Source: Candidatus Nitrosocaldus schleperae
GTDB lineage: Archaea > Thermoproteota > Nitrososphaeria > Nitrososphaerales > Nitrosocaldaceae
Direction: 5' to 3'
Length of the DNA stretch: 64,000 nt
Assembly (NCBI GenBank): GCA_013538805.1
Contig: JABXGR010000004.1
Location: 1 to 64,000, forward strand
Position numbers and translations under genes: made by a program. Position 1 is the stretch's first letter. Every line of letters begins with the position of its first letter. Shown piece by piece: positions 18,225 to 26,373 of the stretch. Under the pieces are notes generated by a model. The model was not told the DNA's origin and ran no database searches. It saw nothing but the letters and a program-made list of their open reading frames with translations.

Positions 18225-20507
18225 ATGAGTAATAATAAGGATGATAATAAGAAGGATGAGGATGGTTCAGTTGGTGGAATGCTAATCAAAGACCTGCCCA
18301 TAAGCAAGGAGTTCAAGGATCTTCTTAACGGTCTGGGATACTTTACACTCTATCCACCACAGCAAGAGGCTATAGAGGCAGGACTGCTAGATGGTAAGAG
18401 CATGCTTATAGCAACACCAACGGCAAGTGGAAAGACACTGATAGCAATGATAGCAAGTGTTAGGGCATTGGAGAATGGTAGCAAGGTTGTGTATACTACT
18501 CCATTAAGGGCACTTGCAAATGAGAAGTATGATGAGTTCAGGTTGCTAGAGAACCTTACATTTAGAAGAGGTAAGGTTAGGGTTATGATCTCAACTGGTG
18601 ATTATGACTCTAGTGGAGAGGAGTTGAGCGATGCAGATATAATAATAACTACAAATGAGAAGATGGACTCGCTCTTCAGGCATAGAGCATCATGGATAAG
18701 TGATGTTGGACTCTTTGTGTTTGATGAGGTTCATATGCTTGCAGATAGGGAGCGGGGCGCAACGCTTGAGATGATGCTTGCTAGAGCATCCATGAGTAAT
18801 GCACAGGTACTTGCCCTTAGTGCTACAGTAAGCAATGCTGAGGAGATAGCATCATGGTTGAACTGTACTCTTATAGATACGGCATGGAGGCCAACTAGGC
18901 TTGTTGAGGGTGTATATTCACATGGTTTAATATACTACAGTAATGGTACTACTGCAAAGGTAGCAACAAGTGTGTATGGAGCATCTATAGACCTTGCCAT
19001 GGATACACTCAAGGATGATGGTCAAGCATTGGTATTTGTTGAGAGTAGGAAGAAGGCAGTATCTCTAGCATTGAAAGCAGCAGAGGCTATGAGTTCTATG
19101 ATAGGCGAGAGTGATAAGGCTAGGGTAAAGCCATACATAGATGAGTTGATGGGGAAGGATGGTAGCGATCTTGCAGAGAGGTTAGCAGAGGTTATGGGTA
19201 AGTGTGTAGCATTCCATCACGCTGGGTTGAGTCCTGTAGCAAGGAAGATAGTTGAGGATGCGTTCAGGAGTAGAGCATTGAAGGTATTGACCGCTACACC
19301 AACGCTTGCTGCTGGGGTAAACCTTCCAGCAAGGAGGGTAATAATATCAAGCATAAGCAGGTATGATATGGAGTATGGTGTAAACACGAGTATAACTGTA
19401 AATGAGTACAAGCAGATGTGTGGTAGAGCAGGAAGACCAAAGTACGATGCATACGGAGAGGCTATAATAGTTGCAGGTTCTCATGATGTTGATGAGTTGA
19501 TTGAGCACTACATAAATGGGAGGCTAGAGCCTTTGAGATCAACACTTGTAGATGAGAGGATGCTAAGGATGCATGTACTTGCCTCTATAGCAATGAGTGA
19601 TAGGGTTAGCATCAAAGATCTTAGCGATCTCTTTGCACATACACTGCTTGCAAAGCAGTATAGTGCAAGGTACATAACCCCAAAGTTTGAGTCAGCGTTA
19701 GAGTACCTTATCGTTGAAGGGTTGGTTGAGGAGGAAGATGAGGAAGAGGAGGAGGAGAAGGAAGAATCAAGCATTGATGGTGATGAGTATAAGAATGTAT
19801 ATAGTAAGGATAAGGATAAGGAGGATGGTTATGGCTGTAGAGTATTAAGGGCAACAAGGTTTGGAAGGAGGGTTGCCATGCTTTACATAGACCCAGAGAC
19901 TTCAGTACTTATGAGGGATGCTCTTTCAAGGATAAGGAGGATAAAGGATAAGGATCTAACCTTAGCATTACTACATATCATAACTGAGTGTCCAGACTTT
20001 TATCCTAAACTGCAGTTGAGGAGCAGTGATGTGGATGAGGTTAGGATGCTAATAGATGAGCATGGTGATGAGTTCATATACGATGTTGATGAGCATAGCA
20101 TCTCTAGAAGCCTTCTAGCCCTATATGCATGGGTAGAGGAGTATAGTGATAAGCATCTACTTAACCTTGGGGTTGAGCCTGGTGATATGTATAGAATGGT
20201 TGATAGTGCAGATTGGTTGCTATACTCAATGCGTGAGCTTGCCTTACTATTAGGCAAGAGGAACCTTCTCTCAACTATAGATAGGCTTAGGGCAAGGGTT
20301 GAGCATGGCATCAAGGAGGAGTTGCTTGAACTTGTCAAGCTTGAGGGTATAGGAAGGGTTAGGGCAAGGGCACTATACAATGCAGGCTTCCATGATCTGA
20401 AGAGCATAGCAGATGCTTCAGAGTCAAGGCTTGCATCTGTAAAGGGTATAGGCTACACACTAGCATCAAGGATAAAGGAAGAGGCTTCAAGGTTGCTTGA
20501 TAAATAA
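18225..20507 (+). CDS. hel308: Hel308/Hjm superfamily 2 DNA helicase
   Basis: Hel308 is a 3'-5' ATP-dependent helicase that acts at stalled forks. Features are an N-terminal LGYFTLYPPQQEA Q-motif, ATPTASGKT (near 63-71), DEVHMLAD (near 167), the AGVNLPARRVI and MCGRAGRPKYDAYGEA motifs, and a C-terminal helix-hairpin-helix (GIGRVRARALYNAG and VKGIGYTLASRI). At about 504-545 an acidic stretch (nearly all Glu/Asp) interrupts the winged-helix region. It follows mcm on the same strand after a 92-bp pyrimidine-rich gap, so the three replication genes may be co-regulated. Confidence 0.95.
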   Translation: MSNNKDDNKKDEDGSVGGMLIKDLPISKEFKDLLNGLGYFTLYPPQQEAIEAGLLDGKSMLIATPTASGKTLIAMIASVRALENGSKVVYTTPLRALANEKYDEFRLLENLTFRRGKVRVMISTGDYDSSGEELSDADIIITTNEKMDSLFRHRASWISDVGLFVFDEVHMLADRERGATLEMMLARASMSNAQVLALSATVSNAEEIASWLNCTLIDTAWRPTRLVEGVYSHGLIYYSNGTTAKVATSVYGASIDLAMDTLKDDGQALVFVESRKKAVSLALKAAEAMSSMIGESDKARVKPYIDELMGKDGSDLAERLAEVMGKCVAFHHAGLSPVARKIVEDAFRSRALKVLTATPTLAAGVNLPARRVIISSISRYDMEYGVNTSITVNEYKQMCGRAGRPKYDAYGEAIIVAGSHDVDELIEHYINGRLEPLRSTLVDERMLRMHVLASIAMSDRVSIKDLSDLFAHTLLAKQYSARYITPKFESALEYLIVEGLVEEEDEEEEEEKEESSIDGDEYKNVYSKDKDKEDGYGCRVLRATRFGRRVAMLYIDPETSVLMRDALSRIRRIKDKDLTLALLHIITECPDFYPKLQLRSSDVDEVRMLIDEHGDEFIYDVDEHSISRSLLALYAWVEEYSDKHLLNLGVEPGDMYRMVDSADWLLYSMRELALLLGKRNLLSTIDRLRARVEHGIKEELLELVKLEGIGRVRARALYNAGFHDLKSIADASESRLASVKGIGYTLASRIKEEASRLLDK

Positions 20508-20714
20508 AGATCAAGGGCAGAGGAGGAAAGTATTATGATGTTTGAAGTGGTAATCCATCAATCATCATCTATTATTCTTATCAATCTGGTATACTGTAAC
20601 TGTAACATGTTCATATTGTATTTTATTGCATATATCGTATTGTTATTTAATGCTTATAGCATGCTTTATCTAGCATGATGCATATAATTATTAACTCATC
20701 AAATATAAGATTGC

Positions 20715-21532
20715 ATGGTCATTGGTGATGATGCTACTACTAGGATCTGTATGGTAGTGTTGAGTTTAGCAACCATGGTGATGTATGCAGAGACCATGCT
20801 TGTTCTTGCTAACCAGATCTCATATGAGTTATCATACAGTATAGCATCCTGGATACTCATAATATACCTCATAACTGGTGCAGTGATGACCCCCTATCTG
20901 TGGTAGATCAGCAGATATGTATGTATGAGAGGAAGAGGACGATGTTGCTACTGACTGATACTCTTGATATACTTCTCAGGCAGGTCTTGTTATGTATAGG
21001 GTTATCTGCTGTAGATATAAGCATGCTCTTACTTGCAAGGCAATAAGGGTATAGGCATAGCCATCTTCCCAATAGCATCCAGCATAGTTAGGAAGTAGTT
21101 CCCAAGATAGCGATAGGGCAAGGGATTATCAGTTCAATGTTTGCTACTAGTTCAATACTTTCTACTCATAGGTGCAAATATAATACATTGGATGGAGGAT
21201 TGCATTCCTTCAATAATGCCAATAACCATACTTCTCATGCTCTTTATATGAGATTAACCAACCTACAATAGACAAGTATGAGGTAAAGGTATATAATGCT
21301 TGCATCATAGGTAACATCATTCCCTTGGTATGGTAAGCTTGTGAGGATAATAAGTGGATAATAGGTTCATCAATTGGACCTGTGATTGCTGGAGCAATTA
21401 TGCAGATATTCAGCATTGATGATTGAAGAGGCAGGTATTTCCATCAACTACAGCATACGATATGATATGATATTCCTAATAACATCTCTACTATCTTACA
21501 TTTGTATTGACTACATTAAACATCAGCAGTAG
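20715..21532 (+). pseudogene. Decayed MFS multidrug-type transporter (DHA2/EmrB-like)
   Basis: The first 63 codons (20715-20903) encode a membrane segment ending SIASWILIIYLITGAVMTPYLW, the first helices of 14-helix drug exporters, and then hit a stop. Further fragments of the same family follow in order but in shifting frames: GIAIFPIASSIVRK (about 21054), GIISSMFATSS (about 21122), IMPITILLML (about 21210), GSSIGPVIAGAIMQIFSID (about 21364) and YDMIFLITSLL (about 21458). The order matches an intact transporter, but stops, frameshifts and missing segments make it non-functional. The 207 bp before it contain only AT-rich promoter-like sequence. Confidence 0.82.
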
Positions 21533-21546
21533 TAGATTATGATATA

Positions 21547-21786
21547 TCAAAGTCTATCCTTCCATCTGTTGAAGAACTCCTGCTCAACACTCTTATCCCT
21601 CAACTCATCTGGCAGGAGTACTGGTATACCTTTTATTATTGGGTATAACCTCTTGCATCTTGAGCAGATTAGCACACCTTCCATTATCTCATCATTGCTC
21701 TCAGCAAATACCCTCAACTCTAGATCGCTCTTATCTATTGGGCATACAAGTATATCTAGGAGCCAGTGCCTCAACTTTGATCCCAA
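21547..21786 (-). CDS. Trm112-like zinc-ribbon protein
   Basis: The 79-residue protein resembles Trm112, the small activator of several RNA and protein methyltransferases. It has an N-terminal [20 protein letters not shown] block and a central [19 protein letters not shown] block. These four-cysteine zinc ligands, followed by the IPVLLPDE segment, are the family pattern. It is the last gene of the ilvE - oxidoreductase - Trm112 operon and directly abuts the oxidoreductase. Related free-standing domains also occur in other contexts, so the partner here is not known. Confidence 0.85.
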   Translation of the reverse strand: MGSKLRHWLLDILVCPIDKSDLELRVFAESNDEIMEGVLICSRCKRLYPIIKGIPVLLPDELRDKSVEQEFFNRWKDRL

Positions 21787-22752
21787 TTATATCATATCAG
21801 CATCCTGCTGAATATGTATGTACAACTGCGACCCAAGCCTACTTGATAGCAGTGCTGAATCAGCAACCCTCTCTATTAGCAAGGCATCATTAATGCTAAC
21901 CTTTGGCTTATCCCTCCCCTCTATAGCATCTATGAAGTTGCGTATTGCTGATGAGATGGGCTCTTCACTCTCCTCCATCCTTATGAGATAGTTACTACTA
22001 CTATTATTACTATTATTATTACTACTAACATCACCATCACCTTCTACCTCTATCTCCTGCCTTACAAGATCACATCTAGCAATTCCATTCTCCATGGTTA
22101 TTGTCATCCTCCTGAACCCCTTGATACTATTGGAGGTTAGACATGCTACTCTACCATCCCTAAATCCAAGTGTCATTGCCATAACCCTCTTATCCATGCT
22201 ACCAACTGCAAATACAGTATCTGGATATGCATTAAGCATATACAATGCAGCATCTATATCATCTAGAGCAACGTATAGGCTAGAGTTGAGACTCTTGCCC
22301 CTCATCCCGCTCTGAATCTCAAGCATAAGTATGCTCCCATACCTTCTGCTCTCTACAATCTCCCTAGCCTTATTAAGTAAAGGGTTGAACCTCTCTATGT
22401 AGCCTGGAACCAACATAGCCTTACCCTTCCTAGCCATTCCAACTATCTCTTTACACTCCCTGAACGAGCCTCCTACAGGTCTTACAAGGAATATGTTCTT
22501 GCACTGCTCTATCACACTTGCTATTATGCTAAGATGTGTATCTGCTGGTGTTGCAATAACTAAACCATCAGGCTTAGATGCTATCATCTCTTCAAGCGAG
22601 GTGTAGTATGATACGCCATACCTAGATGCAAACTCTCTTGCTTTGTGCACATCTGCATCGTAAACACATGAGAGAGCATCGAACCTACTCAATGCTTTAG
22701 CATACTCATCTCCTCCTTCAGCCCCTACAACGCATAGCCTCAACCTTCTCAC
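21787..22752 (-). CDS. Gfo/Idh/MocA-family NAD(P)-dependent oxidoreductase
   Basis: The 321-residue protein starts with a Rossmann fold (LRLCVVGAEGG) and a second-strand segment (ALSCVYDADVHKAREFASRYGV). It then has TPADTHLSI and VRPVGGS, where most members have EKP, so the catalytic lysine of the EKP motif is replaced by Arg. The C-terminal beta-sheet domain follows. A loop around residues 238-252 is a run of Asn and Ser encoded by repeated AGT/AAT triplets. The sugar or amino-acid-derived substrate is unknown. It overlaps ilvE by 4 bp. Confidence 0.88.
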   Translation of the reverse strand: MRRLRLCVVGAEGGDEYAKALSRFDALSCVYDADVHKAREFASRYGVSYYTSLEEMIASKPDGLVIATPADTHLSIIASVIEQCKNIFLVRPVGGSFRECKEIVGMARKGKAMLVPGYIERFNPLLNKAREIVESRRYGSILMLEIQSGMRGKSLNSSLYVALDDIDAALYMLNAYPDTVFAVGSMDKRVMAMTLGFRDGRVACLTSNSIKGFRRMTITMENGIARCDLVRQEIEVEGDGDVSSNNNSNNSSSNYLIRMEESEEPISSAIRNFIDAIEGRDKPKVSINDALLIERVADSALLSSRLGSQLYIHIQQDADMI

Positions 22753-23666
22753 CAGACTGGTGTGAGCCAGTCCATGTAAGCCTTGACCTCTGCCCTAACA
22801 GTCTTTGCATACATCTCCCTTATGCTCCTAGTCACTTTACCTTCCTTACCATCCCCTATGATGTGATCATCTATGCTTATAACAGGGGTTATCTCTGCTG
22901 CTGTGCCTGTAAGGAATACCTCATCTGCAACATACAACTCACTTCTAGGTATATTCCTCTCCTCCACAACATAACCCATATCCCTTGCTATCCTTATAGC
23001 AGTATCCCTAGTTATACCTTCTAGCACACATGATGCTAGAGATGGTGTAACTATCTTTCCATTCCTTACAACAAAGACATTCTCTCCTGGAGCCTCACTA
23101 ACCATACCATTGTTATCAAGCAGTATAGCCTCATCGTACCCTCTCCTCCTACACTCCTGTGTTGCAAGTACAGAGTTGAGGTAGTTTGCTCCAGCCTTTG
23201 CCAATGGAGGGAGTGAGAGATCGTTTATTCTACGCCATGAGGAGATGCATGCCCTTATCCCATTTGAGTTGAAGTACTGATCGAACTTGAATGCTATTAT
23301 GGCTATGTGCGATGGGGAATCTTCCCTAACGTACAGGTCTATTCCATGCAAGCCAACGAATGCTATAGGCCTTATATAGCAGGAGTCTCTAACATCGTTC
23401 TTCCTTAGCATCTGCACAACACCATCAATAACATCACTCACAGAATGCCTTAATGGTATTGAGTGTATGCTTGCAGATCTGAAGAGCCTCTTTATATGAT
23501 CCTCAAGCCTGAATATGTACAGATTATCCTTTGCTTTGTATGCCCTTACACCCTCTATCACGCTAGTGCCATAGTGGAGCGCATGGGTCATCAATGGCAC
23601 CTTTGCATCATTGTACTCCACCATCTTACCATCGAGCCATACGTATGCGTACTCCTCCAGCCTCAT
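22749..23666 (-). CDS. ilvE: Branched-chain amino acid aminotransferase
   Basis: IlvE is the PLP-dependent fold-type IV enzyme that interconverts Val, Leu and Ile with their 2-oxo acids. Marks are YVWLDGKMVEYNDAKVPLMTHALHYG at the start, SVIEGVRAYK, PPLAKAGANYLNS (catalytic Lys), and GMVSEAPGENVFVV with the later LEGITRDT. Length 305 is normal. It is the first gene of a three-gene operon, and a CCTTTTATATCC box (minus strand, about 23688-23700) lies about 27 bp upstream of the ATG at 23666. Confidence 0.95.
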   Translation of the reverse strand: MRLEEYAYVWLDGKMVEYNDAKVPLMTHALHYGTSVIEGVRAYKAKDNLYIFRLEDHIKRLFRSASIHSIPLRHSVSDVIDGVVQMLRKNDVRDSCYIRPIAFVGLHGIDLYVREDSPSHIAIIAFKFDQYFNSNGIRACISSWRRINDLSLPPLAKAGANYLNSVLATQECRRRGYDEAILLDNNGMVSEAPGENVFVVRNGKIVTPSLASCVLEGITRDTAIRIARDMGYVVEERNIPRSELYVADEVFLTGTAAEITPVISIDDHIIGDGKEGKVTRSIREMYAKTVRAEVKAYMDWLTPVW

Positions 23667-23816
23667 TGCTCTAATGCAAAGGGCATGGATATAAAAGGGT
23701 ATTGAAGGGTTCTAATTGCTAATGAATAGGTTAGGGTAGGGCTAGATGCTTACTTTACTATTCATGTTGAGGAGATGCATTACTACTACATCATAATAAT
23801 AAGATGATCTATTAAT

Positions 23817-23889
23817 GGGAGCGGTGGGATTTGAACCCACGACCTCCAGTGCCCGAGACTGGTGCCATTCCATGCTAGGCCACGCTCCC
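23817..23889 (-). tRNA. tRNA-Pro (anticodon CGG)
   Basis: The reverse strand folds into a 73-nt cloverleaf: acceptor GGGAGCG/CGCTCCC, D arm GCC...GGC, anticodon stem CCAGT/ACTGG with loop CTCGGGC (anticodon CGG), and T arm GTGGG/CCCAC with loop TTCAAAT. It reads proline codon CCG. No intron is seen and CCA is not encoded. It lies between ilvE and the PII/SRPBCC gene, with a TATA-like stretch some 30 bp upstream. Confidence 0.97.
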
Positions 23890-23951
23890 TCCTATATCAT
23901 CTCTACACAAGGGAACATAAACCTAAATAAGCTAGATGAGGAGAGAGTAGA

Positions 23952-24692
23952 GTGAAGAAGTTAGAGATAGTGTTAGGTAGAGACTCCCTACACTATGTTG
24001 TTGAACGCTTAGCCCTTATAGAACATGTCAAGAGTTTGCATATCACATCATCAGAACTTGTTAATCTGCACACAAAGGAGGATGATGCTAAATCTCTAAT
24101 ATCCATAAAGATAGAGTTTGTTGTTGAGGATGAGTATGTTGATGAAGTACTACAACTACTCCTTGGCGATGATAAGATAACCTTTGGTAGGATATACGTA
24201 CTTACTGTTGATAGAACATTCGAACTAGGCTATAGAGAAGGATATAGGTTCAGGCTAGCGTTATCATCACTAATAAGGGCATCAAGGAAGGATGTATTCA
24301 ATACAGTTACTGATTATGAGCATCTTGCAGAGTTGTTCCCATCATACTTTAAGAGTATAAGCATAAGGAGTAGTAGTGATAACATGACTGTAACTGAGGA
24401 GGAGGTTACAATAGATAATATATCGATAAAGCAGATAAGCAGGCATATAGTGTATCCTCCAGCAGTACATGAGGTTGAGATACTCTCTGGCCATCTAGAA
24501 GGGAGTAGGATAACTGAGACCTATACTGAGGCTAGCGAGGGTACACAGTTGATGGTTGTTGCAGATATAAGGATAAAGGAGCCATTGGCAAGGGTCTTTG
24601 GCTTCCATATAAGGTATAAGGTAGAGCAGCAGATAAAAGGAGTCATGAAGGAACTTGCAAGGCTTGTAGAAGGTAGATATGAGAACTTGTAG
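23952..24692 (+). CDS. PII-like domain fused to an SRPBCC (START-like) domain
   Basis: The 246-residue protein starts at a GTG. Residues 1-95 resemble a PII signalling domain: LEIVLGRDSLHYVVERL, the beta strand ISIKIEFVVEDEYVDEVLQLLL, and FGRIYVLTVDRTFEL aligning with the PII GDGKIFVLPVE strand. The nucleotide-binding Gly run is not kept. Residues 98-246 look like an SRPBCC cyclase/START fold, with RASRKDVFNTVTDYEHLAELFPSY and the terminal helix EQQIKGVMKELARLV. The combination is unusual. A hydrophobic-ligand carrier under small-molecule control is a reasonable but unproved role. Confidence 0.6.
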   Translation: MKKLEIVLGRDSLHYVVERLALIEHVKSLHITSSELVNLHTKEDDAKSLISIKIEFVVEDEYVDEVLQLLLGDDKITFGRIYVLTVDRTFELGYREGYRFRLALSSLIRASRKDVFNTVTDYEHLAELFPSYFKSISIRSSSDNMTVTEEEVTIDNISIKQISRHIVYPPAVHEVEILSGHLEGSRITETYTEASEGTQLMVVADIRIKEPLARVFGFHIRYKVEQQIKGVMKELARLVEGRYENL

Positions 24693-24836
24693 TAGGTAAT
24701 GATGGAAGAAGAGTAAGTAAGAGTAACGATGATGGTCTATTGCTTCAACTACATTATTATAATAATAAAATAAAGGTGTTGTTAGGTACCTTCTTATGCT
24801 CTATCATTTGCTCTATCATAGCAACACAGCGATTGC

Positions 24837-25076
24837 TTACTTTACCCTATACTTCTCCATCTCCCTGTCTGGTATGGAAAGATATATGTAACTACCATCG
24901 AAGTTGGTGACTAGTGACTTGGGTATGTGGTACTTGCGTAACCTCCATGTACCCTCTATAAGCACCAACTCCTTATCTGTCTGCCCAACTATATGGCCTC
25001 TCAAATAGCCATCGTTGGTAACTATTGGCTTGTTCAGTATATTCTTGCTATCCAAGTTTATCATTGGTGCAGACAT
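24837..25076 (-). CDS. PRC-barrel-like small protein
   Basis: The 79-residue protein (ATG at 25076; a GTG at 25085 is an alternative) has a beta-barrel-like pattern: NKPIVTNDGYLRGHIVGQ, then ELVLIEGTWRLRKYHIPKSLV and SYIYLSIPDREMEKY. The HyIPxslV turn and the strand spacing resemble PRC-barrel domains, which occur in photosynthetic reaction centres, RimM and many small archaeal proteins. Its partner is unknown. An AT-rich TATA-like region lies 20-35 bp upstream. Confidence 0.6.
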   Translation of the reverse strand: MSAPMINLDSKNILNKPIVTNDGYLRGHIVGQTDKELVLIEGTWRLRKYHIPKSLVTNFDGSYIYLSIPDREMEKYRVK

Positions 25077-25154
25077 CTGTCTCACCTTGAATAATAATAC
25101 AAGGAATTAAATTAAAAGTTTTGCGGATTTTCTTAACCTTGAGAGTTATAGTCA

Positions 25155-26003
25155 TCAGCCATATGACTCATACCTTACATCGAATGTCTTATCAGCCCTC
25201 TTGTTCCTCTCCTTCTCCTCTATGAAGCCTAGAGGTTTGAGGTACTGTAGTACACCATCCACAGTGCCCTGCCATCCACACACATAGAACATTGTATTCT
25301 CTGGCGTTATCTTCTCCCCAACCAACTCCTCAAGTGGTGACTTGCCTGTAGAAGGATCGATCTTGAGGAATGTCTCTACCCTACCTTTATGCCCTCCCCA
25401 ACTCCTGTTAAGGAACTCATCTGGTCTGCTTATACTTGCTCTATATCTGAACCTCCATGAACTATCTTTGCCATCTATGCTCTCCTCCTCCAACTGTGTT
25501 AGTAGTTCTTTATAGCCTAGTTCTGTAACGTAACTTGCACCATGAAGCAGAACTATCTCCCTACCATCCCTAACAGCCTTTAGGTGTAGAGTCATGCTTA
25601 TGAACGGTGCTAGCCCTGTACCTCCTGCAATCATAACTATACGCCTCTCCTCCTTCCTCCCATCTGGCCATCTATCAACAAGCCCAAATGGTCCAGTTGG
25701 TTTGAGCCAGAGTATCTCATCCCCTTCCTTCCTATCAAAGAGTTCTGTTGTGAACCTCCCAGGCACTGGCTTCCTAACCCATCTTATGTAGAGTTCGAAG
25801 TACTTCTTCTGCTCTGGAGGTGAGGCTATCGAGTATGCTCTCCTAACTATCTTACCTCCTTCGCTCTTCACTGGCAAGCCAAGGGTAACGAACTGTCCTG
25901 CCTTGAAGTCTGGCACCTGTCCCTCAACTGGCTTTATCCTGAATATCCCTAGATCCTCAGTATATAGCCTTATGAATGATATTATACCTTTGTTGTCTGT
26001 CAC
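25155..26003 (-). CDS. Ferredoxin-NADP reductase-like FAD oxidoreductase
   Basis: The protein has the ferredoxin-NADP reductase fold. The FAD-binding RRAYSIASPP follows FKAGQFVTLGLP, and the pyridine-nucleotide domain begins VMIAGGTGLAPFISM and continues to YVCGWQGTVDGV. It lacks an attached Fe-S domain, so it is probably a free-standing reductase passing electrons between NAD(P)H and ferredoxin or a flavodoxin-like carrier. A TATTTAAATA box at about 26036-26045 indicates that the GTG at 26003 or TTG at 26006 is the start. The frame remains open further upstream, which would add residues with no family match. Confidence 0.88.
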   Translation of the reverse strand: MTDNKGIISFIRLYTEDLGIFRIKPVEGQVPDFKAGQFVTLGLPVKSEGGKIVRRAYSIASPPEQKKYFELYIRWVRKPVPGRFTTELFDRKEGDEILWLKPTGPFGLVDRWPDGRKEERRIVMIAGGTGLAPFISMTLHLKAVRDGREIVLLHGASYVTELGYKELLTQLEEESIDGKDSSWRFRYRASISRPDEFLNRSWGGHKGRVETFLKIDPSTGKSPLEELVGEKITPENTMFYVCGWQGTVDGVLQYLKPLGFIEEKERNKRADKTFDVRYESYG

Positions 26004-26124
26004 CAACCCCTTTCCACTAGACTTATGATAGAAGGTATTTAAATATATTGAACTGACCAAAAGGAAGATTAAGAAGGTATAACAAACTCTAGATGGATCG
26101 GGTCATCAACTAATGGATGGGAAC

Positions 26125-26231
26125 GGGCCGGTTGCTGTAGACTGCTAGTACAGCAGGCCACTCGTCTAGCCTGGTAGGATATTCCCGTGGCATGGGAAAG
26201 GTCGCGGGTTCAAATCCCGCCCGGTCCACCA
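26125..26231 (+). tRNA. tRNA-Ala (anticodon GGC), with a 30-nt intron after position 7 and encoded CCA
   Basis: After removing the intron at 26132-26161 the sequence folds normally. The acceptor GGGCCGG/CCGGTCC contains a G3:U70 pair, the alanine identity element. T8, C9 and A14 are in place, the anticodon stem TTCCC/GGGAA has loop GTGGCAT (GGC), and the T arm is GCGGG/CCCGC. The gene ends A-CCA. Without removing the intron no acceptor-D arm geometry is possible. It reads Ala codons GCC and GCU. Confidence 0.93.
26132..26161 (+). other. Non-canonical tRNA intron with bulge-helix-bulge motif
   Basis: The exon-intron boundary falls in a bulge-helix-bulge structure. Exon GGCC (26126-26129) pairs with intron GGCC (26156-26159), flanked by three-base bulges GGT and ACT. 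The inner stem is TGCTGTA/TACAGCA with a nine-base loop. Cutting after the second base of each bulge removes 30 nt and restores T8 to the tRNA. Archaeal splicing endonuclease recognises this motif. Confidence 0.88.
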
Positions 26232-26373
26232 TATAAATTGATAGTGACTAACCACTCATGTATAAAAAAATCAATATAATCAAGCAATTATCAACTATGT
26301 ACGGTGATTATTTACAGTTCTTATAACCCTATTCCCTCTAATATTTATAAGATATGGATGTGGATCCAATTGT

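Noticed and set aside
20715-20906. A 63-codon membrane protein as an intact gene
   Set aside because: It is the first helices of a longer transporter whose later parts follow in other frames, so it is listed as part of a pseudogene.
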